Below, in pieces: positions 1-8,133 of a stretch of 64,000 nucleotides of DNA. Below the pieces are notes generated by a model. It was not told the origin of the DNA. It made no database searches and was given only the letters and a program-made list of their open reading frames with translations. The stretch is from Castellaniella defragrans. Its GTDB lineage: Bacteria; Pseudomonadota; Gammaproteobacteria; Burkholderiales; Burkholderiaceae_B. Position numbers and translations under genes: made by a program. Each line of letters opens with the position of its first letter. Within the stretch, counting starts at the first letter, position 1. The DNA lies in NCBI RefSeq assembly GCF_014203015.1, contig NZ_JACHIB010000003.1:170680-234679 (forward strand), written 5' to 3'.

Positions 1-30
1 ACCCTTCTGTGCCTGTCGAATCCGAGCCGC

Positions 31-639
31 GTGCAAGCGGCGAGGTGGAGGGATGTCTCGATCTTGTTCGATGGTCTGATTCTCGCAGGCGGGCAATCCC
101 GGCGCATGCGCTCGGCTGATGCGCCCGAGGCCGACAAGGGCTTGATGCCCTGGCGCGGCGAGCCCCTGGCGGCCCATGCCTGCCGCTATCTGCGCGCCCA
201 GGGCGCGGATGCCGTGTGGATCAGCGCCAACCGTCATCCGGAAGACTACGCCGCCTACGGCACGGTCGTGCGCGACGATCCCGATCATGCGCAGTGCGGT
301 CCCCTGGCCGGGGTGCTGGCGGGGCTGCGGCGGGCGCGCTCGCCCTGGCTGTTCGTGCTGCCGGTGGACGTGGTGCGCCAGCCCGGCGACCTGGCGGCGC
401 GGCTGGCCGCCGCGGCGCGGCCCGACCGCCCGGCCTATGCGCGTACGTCCGATGGCCCGCATCCGCTCTGCCTGATGGCGCACCACGATCTGGCGGACGG
501 ACTGCAGGCCTTCCTGGACGCGGGCGGCCGCCAGGTCCAGGGCTGGCTGCGCTCCTGCGGCGCGGTCGCCGTGGATTTTTCCGATGCGGACGCGCTGATC
601 AACCTGAACACGCCCGAGGACTGGGACCGCTGGTCCTGA
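31..639 (+). CDS. mobA: Molybdenum cofactor guanylyltransferase MobA
   Basis: MobA transfers GMP from GTP to molybdopterin-Mo to make the bis-MGD cofactor, in the cytoplasm. The N-terminus has the nucleotidyltransferase signature LILAGGQSRRM, followed by the DKGL segment and a conserved GPLAGVLAGL stretch; the length of about 200 residues fits the family. The start is uncertain. GTG at 31 is the longest reading, but TTG at 64 gives the usual short lead into FDGLILAGG and has GGAGG at 47-51 upstream, so 64..639 is a serious alternative. The gene converges on the moa/moe operon with 113 bp between stops. moaA is not in the window, so other cofactor genes may lie to the left. Confidence 0.92.
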   Translation: MQAARWRDVSILFDGLILAGGQSRRMRSADAPEADKGLMPWRGEPLAAHACRYLRAQGADAVWISANRHPEDYAAYGTVVRDDPDHAQCGPLAGVLAGLRRARSPWLFVLPVDVVRQPGDLAARLAAAARPDRPAYARTSDGPHPLCLMAHHDLADGLQAFLDAGGRQVQGWLRSCGAVAVDFSDADALINLNTPEDWDRWS

Positions 640-752
640 TCCGGACCCGCATCCGGCGGGGCCGCGTCGCCGGGACCGCGCCGTCGGGACCGCGCCCCGG
701 CGTTCGCCTTGCCGTGCGTTTGACGATGGGGGCCGCCGACCCTGGCGGATCG

Positions 753-1961
753 TCAGACCAGCCAGTCGGACAGCGCCATCCAGTCCACTTCGGCGCCGGA
801 TTCCAGCCGCGCGCCCGCCGGGATGCGGGCCAGGCCGTGCGCCCAGGCCAGGCTGCCGAGCGCGCCCGAGCTTTGCTGCGTGTGCGGCGTCAGGCGGGGC
901 AGCCCGGCGGCGCCCTGCGCGGCCTGGATGCGCAGGAAATCGTCGCGTTCGCCGCCGACGGGGCGGGACGTGTCCAGGATGCCGCGCCGGATGGGGGGCA
1001 GCACGTCCCGGCGGCCCTGCAGGCCCCGGATCAGGGGGCTGACCAGCAGCGTGAACACGGCGAAGGCCGAGACCGGGTTGCCGGGCAGGCAGACCACCGG
1101 GCGGCCGTTCAGTTCGGCCAGCGCGACCGGCTTGCCCGGCTTCATGCGCACGCGCCACAGGTCCAGCGTGCCGCCCAGGGCCTCGATGGCGGGCTTGACC
1201 AGGTCCTTTTCGCCGACCGAGGCGCCGCCCACGCTGAGCACCAGGTCGCAGGCTTCATTGAGTTCGGCCAGCGCCCGGCGGGTGGCGTCCGCGTCGTCGC
1301 GCGCGTGGCGCAGCAGCGGCGCGGCGGTGCCCATCCCGCCGCACAGGCCGGCGAGCATCGGCGCGTTGGAATTGTGGATGGCGGCCGGCGGCAGGGGCTG
1401 GCCGGGGGGGACGAGTTCGTCGCCGGTGGTCAGGATGCCGACCGTCAGGCGCGGGAAGACGGGCGCCCGGTCGTGGCCCTGGGCCGCCAGGACGGCCAGC
1501 TGCCCGGCGCCCAGGCGGGTGCCGCGGAGGAGGACCGTCTGCCCCGCCCGCATGTCCTCGCCCCGGCGGCGGATGTGCTGGCCGGGCGCGGGCGGCGCGA
1601 GGACGGCGACCCGGCCGGCGTCCTCGCGGCAGTCCTCCTGCATGACCACGGTGTCGGCGCCCGCCGGGATCACGCTGCCGGTGAACAGGCGGATGGCCTG
1701 GCCGGGCAGCAGGGGGTCGGGCGCCTGGCCGGCGAAGCAGCGCTGCTGGATGGGCAGCGTGGCGCCGGGGGCGGCCGCGTCGGCGGCGCGCAGCGCGTAG
1801 CCGTCCATGGCGCTGTTGTCGGCGGGCGGCAGGTCCAGGCCGGCGATGATGTCCTCGGCCAGCACGCGGCCGTACAGGGCGTCGAGGGGCAGGGTCTCGC
1901 GTCCGGCGGGCGCGCGTCCGCGCGCCGCCAGCCGCGCCTGGGCGGTATCGAAGTCGAGCAT
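753..1961 (-). CDS. moeA: Molybdopterin molybdenumtransferase MoeA
   Basis: MoeA inserts molybdate into adenylylated molybdopterin. The 402-residue product has the expected order: N-terminal MoeA domain with PPADNSAMDGYAL, the loop with FTGSVIPAGADTVV, the central MoCF-binding domain with GILTTGDEL and SVGGASVGEKD, then PGNPVSAF and the C-terminal beta domain. The start is the ATG at 1961; upstream sequence in the same frame is only the shadow of moaB and moaE. It is the last gene of moaC-moaD-moaE-moaB-moeA and begins 2 bp after moaB stops, which implies translational coupling. Confidence 0.96.
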   Translation of the reverse strand: MLDFDTAQARLAARGRAPAGRETLPLDALYGRVLAEDIIAGLDLPPADNSAMDGYALRAADAAAPGATLPIQQRCFAGQAPDPLLPGQAIRLFTGSVIPAGADTVVMQEDCREDAGRVAVLAPPAPGQHIRRRGEDMRAGQTVLLRGTRLGAGQLAVLAAQGHDRAPVFPRLTVGILTTGDELVPPGQPLPPAAIHNSNAPMLAGLCGGMGTAAPLLRHARDDADATRRALAELNEACDLVLSVGGASVGEKDLVKPAIEALGGTLDLWRVRMKPGKPVALAELNGRPVVCLPGNPVSAFAVFTLLVSPLIRGLQGRRDVLPPIRRGILDTSRPVGGERDDFLRIQAAQGAAGLPRLTPHTQQSSGALGSLAWAHGLARIPAGARLESGAEVDWMALSDWLV

Positions 1962-1963
1962 GA

Positions 1964-2491
1964 TCAGGTTTCCGTGCGCGCGCGGTAGGCGCTGGCGAAA
2001 TTGCAGGGGAGCTGGCGGCTGTCGAGCTGGGACAGGAGGATCTTTTCCCAGGCCAGGCGGCAGGCGCCCGTCGAGCCGGGCAGGCAGAACACCAGGGTGT
2101 CGTTGGCCATGCCGCCCAGTGCGTCGGACTGCAGCGAGGAGGCGCCGATGTCCAGCCAGGACAGGTGGCGGAACAGTTCGCCGAAGCCGGGCACGACCTG
2201 GTCCAGCAGCGGCGTGACGGCGGGAATGGCGGACTTGCCATGGGTGAAGCCCGTGCCGCCGTTGCACAGGATCACCTGGATGTCCGGATCGGCGATCCAG
2301 TCGCTGAGGACCTTGCGGATCCGGTAGCGATCGTCCGGGCACAGCGCGCGGGCCTGCAGGACGTGGCCCGCCTCGGCCAGCGCGGCGGCCAGGTAGTCGC
2401 CGGTCGTGTCCTCGGCGGCCGTGCGGCGGCTGGAAATCGTCAGCACCGCGCAGCGCAGGCTGACGGGCGGCAGGTCGGGACGGGCTTTCAT
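1964..2491 (-). CDS. moaB: Molybdenum cofactor biosynthesis protein MoaB
   Basis: This is a MoaB/Mog-family molybdopterin-binding protein of 175 residues, presumed to adenylylate molybdopterin before MoeA acts. It shows AVLTISSRR near the N-terminus, the glycine-rich CNGGTGFTHGK segment and the CLPGSTGAC motif near the C-terminus, as in this family. The ATG at 2491 overlaps the moaE stop by 4 bp, so the pair is coupled. MoaB rather than Mog is chosen from its place beside moaE; the families are close. Confidence 0.93.
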   Translation of the reverse strand: MKARPDLPPVSLRCAVLTISSRRTAAEDTTGDYLAAALAEAGHVLQARALCPDDRYRIRKVLSDWIADPDIQVILCNGGTGFTHGKSAIPAVTPLLDQVVPGFGELFRHLSWLDIGASSLQSDALGGMANDTLVFCLPGSTGACRLAWEKILLSQLDSRQLPCNFASAYRARTET

Positions 2492-3006
2492 GGCGTATCG
2501 GGGGGCGTGTTGCGGGGCGCGTCCGGGGATGTGCCGGAGGGCGTGTCCTGGGGCATGTCCCAGCGGGCGGTTTTTTCGGCGTCGGCGGCCTGCTGCTCGA
2601 CCCAGAAGGCGCGGCCGTCGGCCAGGGTCTCGCGCTTCCAGAAGGGCGCGCGGGTCTTGAGGGCGTCGATGATGTATTCGCAGGCGCGGAAGGCCTGGCC
2701 CCGGTGGGCGGCGGCCGCGCCGACGAAGACGATGGGATCGCCCAGCGGCAGTTCGCCGACCCGGTGGACCACCACGGTGTCGAGCACGTCCCAGCGCTGT
2801 TTCGCCTGGTCGCACAGCGCCTGGATCTCGCGTTCGCACATGCCCGGGTAATGCTCCAGGAACAGGCTGCGGGAGCCGGCGTCGGGGCTGTAGTCGCGCA
2901 CCATGCCGACGAAATGCACCAGCGCGCCGGCCCGGCCGGCCGCGCGGGTCTGCAGCAGCTCGGCCAGTTCGGCGACTTCAAAGCGTTCGGTCTGGATGCG
3001 GATCAT
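2488..3006 (-). CDS. moaE: Molybdopterin synthase large subunit MoaE
   Basis: MoaE is the catalytic subunit of molybdopterin synthase; with thiocarboxylated MoaD it converts cPMP to molybdopterin. Family features are ALVHFVGMVRD, the LEHYPGMCE segment, VVVHRVGELPLGD, and the FWKRE motif near residue 125 holding the conserved lysine. At 172 residues it is longer than typical MoaE. The excess is a C-terminal proline/threonine-rich tail made of degenerate DTP-like repeats, absent from most homologues and probably disordered. It overlaps moaB by 4 bp. Confidence 0.95.
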   Translation of the reverse strand: MIRIQTERFEVAELAELLQTRAAGRAGALVHFVGMVRDYSPDAGSRSLFLEHYPGMCEREIQALCDQAKQRWDVLDTVVVHRVGELPLGDPIVFVGAAAAHRGQAFRACEYIIDALKTRAPFWKRETLADGRAFWVEQQAADAEKTARWDMPQDTPSGTSPDAPRNTPPDTP

Positions 3007-3045
3007 GATGGATGCGGCTGGGTGGATGCGCCCGGGGCGTCGGCC

Positions 3046-3300
3046 TCAGCCGCCGGTGACGGGCTCGAACACGGCGACCTCGTCGCCCGGGCGGATCGTG
3101 GCGGCGCGCCCGGCGTGTTCCTGGTTGATGGCGAGCTTCAGGCGCGCCGAGGGGCCCAGCGCGGGGCAGCGCGCCGCCAGGGCGTCCAGCCAGTCGCCCG
3201 CCCGGATGGGCGCGTCCAGGGGCAGGGTCTCGCGCCGCAGGCCCATGTGTTCCGCCACCTGGGCGAAATACAGGACATCAATCGTTGTGCCAGTCGCCAC
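3046..3300 (-). CDS. moaD: Molybdopterin synthase sulfur carrier subunit MoaD
   Basis: This small 84-residue ubiquitin-fold protein ends in the diagnostic di-glycine (PVTGG), which is adenylylated and thiocarboxylated to deliver sulfur to MoaE. The N-terminus IDVLYFAQVAE and the AINQE segment are typical. Its start lies inside the 3' end of moaC (23-bp overlap) and its stop is about 40 bp before moaE, so it sits in the middle of the cofactor operon. Confidence 0.95.
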   Translation of the reverse strand: MATGTTIDVLYFAQVAEHMGLRRETLPLDAPIRAGDWLDALAARCPALGPSARLKLAINQEHAGRAATIRPGDEVAVFEPVTGG

Positions 3301-3772
3301 TCTTGCCTCCGGTTTTGCTGAGCAGGCGGATCTGCTCGATGACGATGCCCTTGTCGGCGGCCTTGCACATGTCGTAGACCGTCAGGGCGGCGACCGAGCA
3401 GGCCGTCATGGCTTCCATTTCGACGCCGGTCTGGTGGCGGGTGCGGCTGGTGGCGCGGATGGTCAGCGTGCGGCTGGATTCGTCGGCCGAGAAATCCACC
3501 CCGACGAAGCTGAGCGGCAGGCTGTGGCACAGGGGGATGAGTTCGGCGCAGCGCTTGGCCGCCAGGATGCCGGCGATGCGGGCGGTGTTCAGGACCTCGC
3601 CCTTGGCGTTGGCCTGGGCCGACAGCAGGCTCCAGGCGTGGGCATTCAGGCGCACGCGGCCTTCGGCCACGGCGCTGCGGTCGGTCGGCGCCTTGGCGCC
3701 GACGTCGACCATGCGGACCTGGCCATTTTCATCCAGGTGGGTAAGGACGGGGGAGAGGTCTGTTTCGCTCAT
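3278..3772 (-). CDS. moaC: Cyclic pyranopterin monophosphate synthase MoaC
   Basis: MoaC, with MoaA, converts GTP to cyclic pyranopterin monophosphate, the first step of the pathway. The sequence carries MVDVGAKAPTDR, IPLCHSLPLS and GVEMEAMTACSVAALTVYDMCKA, the conserved substrate pocket regions. The start at 3772 (MSETDL) is chosen over one 12 codons upstream because it gives the standard 164-residue length. It is the first gene of the operon and is read divergently from the MFS gene at 3879, so the 106-bp gap must hold both promoters. Confidence 0.95.
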   Translation of the reverse strand: MSETDLSPVLTHLDENGQVRMVDVGAKAPTDRSAVAEGRVRLNAHAWSLLSAQANAKGEVLNTARIAGILAAKRCAELIPLCHSLPLSFVGVDFSADESSRTLTIRATSRTRHQTGVEMEAMTACSVAALTVYDMCKAADKGIVIEQIRLLSKTGGKSGDWHND

Positions 3773-3878
3773 GGGCCTATGATAAACGAGGACGCCGCCG
3801 GGCGGCATGCGCCGCTGCTATGATGCCTGTTTGAGGACGCTGCTGCCGCACCGGCGGTGCTTCCGACCGGAATTCCGC

Positions 3879-5432
3879 ATGGCCAAGACGATCGGCGCAT
3901 TTTTTTCCCTGTATCTGGCAACCCTGATCCTGTTGCTCAGTTCGGGGCTGTTCAACACCTATCTGGGCCTGCGGCTGACCGCGCTGTCCGTGTCCGAGGT
4001 CTGGGTCGGGGCGATGATCGCCGCGTACTACCTGGGCCTGGTGCTGGGCGCCCGGGTCGGGCACCGGCTCATCATCGGCGTGGGCCACATCCGCGCCTAC
4101 GCGGCCTGCGCGGCGATGGTCACCGTCACCGTGCTGGCGATGATCCTGATCGAGGGCCTGTGGCTCTGGCTGGCGCTGCGCTTCGTGGCGGGCATCGCCA
4201 TGGTGAGCCTGTTCATCGCCATCGAAAGCTGGCTCAACGAGCAGACCGAGAACGCCTCGCGCGGGACCGTGTTCGGCTTCTACATGGTCGCTTCCTGTAT
4301 GGGCACCGTGCTCGGCCAGCTGGCGCTGGGGCTGTTCCCGAAGCTGGATTCCGAGCCGCTGGTGTTCGTGGCGATCTGCAGCGTGCTGAGCCTCATTCCG
4401 GTGACGCTGACGCGCCGCCTGCATCCGGCGCTGCAGGTGCCGGCCCCCCTGGCCCTGCGCTACTACGTGGCGCGCGTGCCCCTGTCCCTGACGGTGCTGT
4501 TCCTGGCCGGCATGCTGACGGGCGCGTTCTACGGCCTGGCGCCCGTCTACGGGCTGCAGCACGGCATGGACAATCACCAGGTCGGGGTGTTCCTGGCGGT
4601 GTCCGTGGCGGCCGGCCTGGTGTTCCAGTGGCCGCTGGGCTGGCTCGCCGACCACATGAGCCGGGTGCGCCTGATCCGCATCGGCGCGCTGCTCCTGCTG
4701 TGCCTGGGGGTGCCGCTGTGGGGCTGGTTCGAGTTTCCCTACCCGGCCCTGGTGGCCTTCTCGGGCGTGCTGGGGGTGGTGCAGTTCACGCTCTATCCCA
4801 TGGGGGCGGCCTTCGCCAACGACAACGTCGATCCGGAGCGGCGGGTGGGCCTGAGCGCCCTGCTGTACATGGTCTACGGCCTGGGGGCCTGTCTCGGGCC
4901 GCTGGCGGCGGGGGGGCTGATGCGGGTCTGGGGATCGGACGTGTACTTCGTCTTCGTGTCGGCCTGTGCCGCCCTGCTGGTGGTGTTCATCCGCGAGCGC
5001 AAGGTCAAGGGCACGCACCGCAGCGAGGACGCGCCCACCCAGTTCGTGCCCATGGCCGACACCCTGCAGAATTCCCATGTGATGGCGGTGCTGGATCCGC
5101 GCGTCGATCCGCAGCGCGACATCTCGCACGATCCGGTCATCGACGATCCGCTGGCGGCGCCGGCGACAGCGGCATCGGCGTCAACATCGGCACCGGCGGC
5201 AGCGACAGCGGCATCGGCACCAACACCGGCACCGGCTGCGGCATCGGCATCGGCGCCAACACCGGCACCGGCGGCGACGCCGTCACCGGCACCAACGGCG
5301 GAGGCGCCGGTTCCTGCATCGGCAGCGGCTCCGGCTTCCCGTCCGGTCCCGGTCCCAGCGTGCGGTCCGCTTTCGCCCCTGGCGCCGGGCCTGCCAGCCT
5401 CAGCGGGGAAACAGCAGGACGATGGCGCCTAG
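3879..5432 (+). CDS. MFS transporter with long Ala/Pro/Thr-rich C-terminal tail
   Basis: This is a 12-helix major facilitator carrier related to the YcaD group. The first helix begins right after MAKTIGAFFSLY, and the inter-domain and cytoplasmic loops carry typical MFS features such as ARVGHRL and WPLGWLADHMSRVRLI. The start at 3879 (GCATGGCC context) is preferred to 3807, which would add an untypical leader. The transporter core ends near residue 415. Residues about 425-517 form a low-complexity tail of Ala, Pro, Thr and Ser encoded by a microsatellite-like array. The last 33 bp overlap the convergent EamA gene. The substrate is unknown. Confidence 0.85.
   Translation: MAKTIGAFFSLYLATLILLLSSGLFNTYLGLRLTALSVSEVWVGAMIAAYYLGLVLGARVGHRLIIGVGHIRAYAACAAMVTVTVLAMILIEGLWLWLALRFVAGIAMVSLFIAIESWLNEQTENASRGTVFGFYMVASCMGTVLGQLALGLFPKLDSEPLVFVAICSVLSLIPVTLTRRLHPALQVPAPLALRYYVARVPLSLTVLFLAGMLTGAFYGLAPVYGLQHGMDNHQVGVFLAVSVAAGLVFQWPLGWLADHMSRVRLIRIGALLLLCLGVPLWGWFEFPYPALVAFSGVLGVVQFTLYPMGAAFANDNVDPERRVGLSALLYMVYGLGACLGPLAAGGLMRVWGSDVYFVFVSACAALLVVFIRERKVKGTHRSEDAPTQFVPMADTLQNSHVMAVLDPRVDPQRDISHDPVIDDPLAAPATAASASTSAPAAATAASAPTPAPAAASASAPTPAPAATPSPAPTAEAPVPASAAAPASRPVPVPACGPLSPLAPGLPASAGKQQDDGA
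5155..5335. repeat. Low-complexity GGCACC/GGCATC-type array
   Basis: The DNA alternates short units such as GGCACCGGC, GGCATCGGC and GGCAGCGGC for about 180 bp. It encodes the Ala/Pro/Thr tail of the MFS protein on the plus strand and would encode Pro/Met/Val repeats on the minus strand. Such arrays can change length by slippage. A unit change that is not a multiple of three would alter the end of the MFS protein and run it deeper into the convergent gene. Confidence 0.7.
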
Positions 5433-6293
5433 CGCCAGGACGATGCCCAGCACGTTCAGCAGGCTCAGGCGCTCGCGGAACACGCCCGCGCCCACCAGCG
5501 TGCCGATGGAGATCACGCCGATGTTCATGGCCGCGAACACCAGGGTGGGGTTGTCCGGGAAGGTCTGGTGCGCGCGGATGTAGAAGTAGATGTTGCCGAA
5601 GTTCAGCCCGCCCAGCAGGACGCCGGACGCCAGGCTGCGGGCGTGCCAGCGGGTGCCCCGGGCCAGCAGCCACAGGCCCATCAGCACGCCGGCCAGGACG
5701 AAGCTCAGCAGCAGGCTGCCGGCGAAGCCCGCGCCGATGCGCGCCATCTGCTTGAACAGGATGTCGATGCAGCCGTAGCCCGCCCAGACGCCCAGCAGCA
5801 CCAGCCAGCCGCGCGACGCCCATCCCCGCGTCTCGTCCTCGGGCGCCGTCGCCGCGGCGCTCCCGGCTGCCGCGGCCGCGGCCCGGGGGCGCGTCAGCAG
5901 GCAGGCCAGGGCGCACAGCGCCAGGGCGATGCCGATGGCCTTGCGGCCCGACAGGACTTCGTGGAACACCAGGAAGGCGGCCAGGATCGGCAGGATCAGC
6001 GACAGGCGCTGGGCCGTGTCGCTGCGCACGATGCCCGCGCGGCGCACGGCGGCCGCCATGACCAGGAACACGCTGGGCAGCAGCACGCCGAGCAGGCCCA
6101 GGATCAGCCAGACGGCGGCCGGCTGCTCGAACAGCGTGTCCAGCGGCGGGTGCAGCAGCCACAGGCATAGCGCCACCGCCGTCGCGTAGTTCACGGCGAT
6201 GGCCTGGTCGACGCGGATGCCGCCGCTGCGGGCGAGCTTCAGGAAGATCGAGACGGCGACGCTGAAGGAAATGCTGAGGATCAGGGTGTGCAT
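5400..6293 (-). CDS. EamA/DMT-superfamily transporter
   Basis: The 297-residue protein has about ten hydrophobic segments arranged as two EamA repeats, separated by a hydrophilic stretch around residues 140-160. This is the architecture of drug/metabolite exporters. The second repeat has LLGVWAGYGCIDILFKQ and the C-terminal GVISIGTLVGAGVFRERLS with a conserved glutamate. No substrate can be assigned. It is transcribed in the same direction as bioB, whose start lies over 1 kb upstream, and is read convergently with the MFS gene. Confidence 0.85.
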   Translation of the reverse strand: MHTLILSISFSVAVSIFLKLARSGGIRVDQAIAVNYATAVALCLWLLHPPLDTLFEQPAAVWLILGLLGVLLPSVFLVMAAAVRRAGIVRSDTAQRLSLILPILAAFLVFHEVLSGRKAIGIALALCALACLLTRPRAAAAAAGSAAATAPEDETRGWASRGWLVLLGVWAGYGCIDILFKQMARIGAGFAGSLLLSFVLAGVLMGLWLLARGTRWHARSLASGVLLGGLNFGNIYFYIRAHQTFPDNPTLVFAAMNIGVISIGTLVGAGVFRERLSLLNVLGIVLALGAIVLLFPR

Positions 6294-6315
6294 GGTGGGG
6301 CGCGTCGGATGAGGG

Positions 6316-7332
6316 TCAGGCCGGACTGGCGGCCGCGTGGGTTTCCAGGGTTGCGGATACCGTGTCGTCGGGCATCGGCACCAGCCCCAGGCGCTCGAAC
6401 AGCCGTGCGTCGGCCTGCGCCTGCGGGTTCGGCGTGGTCAGCAGCCGCTCGCCGTGGAAGATCGAGTTGGCGCCGGCCATGAAGCACAGCGCCTGGGTGC
6501 TGTCGTGCATGCTCTCGCGGCCCGCCGACAGCCGCACCACGGCGCGCGGCATGACGATGCGGGTCACCGCAATGGTGCGCACGAATTCGATGGGATCCAG
6601 GTCGGGCGCGTCGGCCAGGGGCGTGCCGGGCGCCTTCACGAGCTGGTTGACGGGCACCGATTCGGGATAGGGGTCCAGGCTGGCCAGGGCGGCGATCAGG
6701 CCGGCGCGGATCTCGCGCGATTCGCCCATGCCCACGATGCCGCCGCAGCAGACCTTAAGCCCGGCGTCGCGCACGCGCCGCAGCGTGTCCAGGCGGTCCT
6801 GGAACGTGCGGGTGCGGATGATCTCGCCGTAGTGTTCCGGCGCGGTGTCCAGGTTGTGGTTGTAGTAGTCCAGGCCGGCCGCTTTCAGGCGTTCGGCCTG
6901 GCCGTCCTTCAGCATGCCCAGGGTGACGCAGGTTTCCAGGCCCAGCGACTTGACGGCCTGCACGTGTTCGATCACCTGGTCCAGCTGGCGCTCGGTCGGC
7001 GACCGCCAGGCGGCCCCCATGCAGAAACGCTGCGCGCCCGCGTCGCGCGCCTTGCGCGCCGCGGCCAGCACCTGCTCCAGCGGCATCAGCGGCGCCGGCG
7101 CCACTTCGGTGTGGTAGCGCGAGGACTGCGGGCAGTAGGCGCAGTCCTCGGGACAGGCGCCGGTCTTGATCGACAGCAGGCTGGACTGCTGCACGGCGTT
7201 GGCCGGATGGTGCGCGCGGTGCACGGTCTGCGCCCGCAGCAGCAGGTCGTTGAAGGGCAGGGCGAACAGGTCCAGGATCGCCTGGACCGGCCAGACGGGC
7301 GCCAGGGTTTCGTGACGGACGCGGGCGTGCAT
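6316..7332 (-). CDS. bioB: Biotin synthase BioB
   Basis: BioB is a radical-SAM enzyme inserting sulfur into dethiobiotin. The CxxxCxxC cluster motif is present as [13 protein letters not shown], followed by [19 protein letters not shown], the [11 protein letters not shown] segment and SAGRESM, all diagnostic; the [2Fe-2S] ligands fall in the expected strands. The ATG at 7332 gives 338 residues, the family length; upstream in-frame sequence is unconserved. The other bio genes are not in the window. No clear BirA operator is visible upstream. Confidence 0.96.
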   Translation of the reverse strand: MHARVRHETLAPVWPVQAILDLFALPFNDLLLRAQTVHRAHHPANAVQQSSLLSIKTGACPEDCAYCPQSSRYHTEVAPAPLMPLEQVLAAARKARDAGAQRFCMGAAWRSPTERQLDQVIEHVQAVKSLGLETCVTLGMLKDGQAERLKAAGLDYYNHNLDTAPEHYGEIIRTRTFQDRLDTLRRVRDAGLKVCCGGIVGMGESREIRAGLIAALASLDPYPESVPVNQLVKAPGTPLADAPDLDPIEFVRTIAVTRIVMPRAVVRLSAGRESMHDSTQALCFMAGANSIFHGERLLTTPNPQAQADARLFERLGLVPMPDDTVSATLETHAAASPA

Positions 7333-7647
7333 GACGGATGGGCTCCGAGGGTGTCGAACAGCCCGGATCGTAGGCGTTCCGCACATCGCCCCGCAAGCGC
7401 CAACGCCGTGCAACCGGCGTGCAAATGGCCGGTAGTACAGTGATCTTGCTTCTTATTGTGCGATAGCCAGCATCGCTGGCCGGGCTTCTGGTCCGATCTT
7501 CTTCTGCTCGCGCAGGTGTAAGGATTTGTGATACAGCGCGCGGAAGCAGGGTTTCGAGGCGGACCCGAATAAAAAAATCCGGGCTCGCTTGCACGCCAAA
7601 AAAAATTCGTGCATAATCTCGTTTCTTCGTTAACGAAGACCTTGTTT
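7333..7647. promoter_or_regulatory. Intergenic region with tRNA operon promoter
   Basis: These 315 bp between bioB (leftward) and the tRNA genes (rightward) contain no convincing gene. On the plus strand TTGCAC at 7589-7594 and CATAAT at 7612-7617 are 17 bp apart, close to the sigma-70 consensus, with initiation expected near 7624, about 24 bp before the first tRNA. The A-run in the spacer would favour a strong stable-RNA promoter. The bioB promoter must lie in the 7340-7500 part, but I see no clear consensus. Confidence 0.65.
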
Positions 7648-7723
<76 letters not shown>

Positions 7724-7745
7724 AACTTTCGTTGTCGAATGTCCT

Positions 7746-7821
7746 GTCCCCTTCGTCTAGAGGCCTAGGACATCACCCTTTCACGGTGAGTACAGGGGTT
7801 CGAATCCCCTAGGGGACGCCA
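7746..7821 (+). tRNA. tRNA-Glu (TTC anticodon)
   Basis: A 76-nt cloverleaf. The acceptor GTCCCCT pairs with AGGGGAC, the anticodon loop CTTTCAC reads TTC, the T loop is TTCGAAT, and CCA is encoded at 7819-7821. It follows tRNA-Ala after 22 bp. Confidence 0.97.
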
Positions 7822-7841
7822 GGATTTTCTGGCACCGCTGC

Positions 7842-7918
7842 GGAGCGGTAGTTCAGTTGGTTAGAATACCGGCCTGTCACGCCGGGGGTCGCGGGTTCGA
7901 GCCCCGTCCGCTCCGCCA
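7842..7918 (+). tRNA. tRNA-Asp (GTC anticodon)
   Basis: A 77-nt cloverleaf. The acceptor GGAGCGG pairs with CCGCTCC, the anticodon loop CTGTCAC reads GTC, the T loop is TTCGAGC, and CCA is encoded at 7916-7918. It is the last tRNA of the unit; a strong terminator follows after 8 bp. Confidence 0.97.
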
Positions 7919-7926
7919 AAGAATTC

Positions 7927-7959
7927 AACGGGTTAGCTAGGTTTAGCTAACCCGTTTTT
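7927..7959 (+). terminator. Rho-independent terminator of the tRNA operon
   Basis: A perfect 13-bp inverted repeat (arms 7927-7939 and 7944-7956, loop GGTT) runs into a T tract ending at 7959. It is the cleanest intrinsic terminator in the window and ends the Ala-Glu-Asp tRNA transcript. Confidence 0.95.
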
Positions 7960-8133
7960 CTATTCCGAATTCCAATTTTGGAATATGTTTTGGGCTGGCG
8001 TCTCCAAATTGTCCGGCTTTCTGGCCGTGGCGAGGTCGCTGCGCAATCCAGGAGCAAGCCCCGGATCACCCGACGCACGCCCGGCGGCTTCCCTGGCGCC
8101 GCGCGGTCACAGGCGGGTGGCTCCTCTTCCCTT

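Noticed and set aside
216-1988. Very long plus-strand frames opposite moeA and elsewhere
   Set aside because: They are antisense or frame-shifted shadows of conserved genes in GC-rich DNA, with Arg/Gly/Ala-biased composition.
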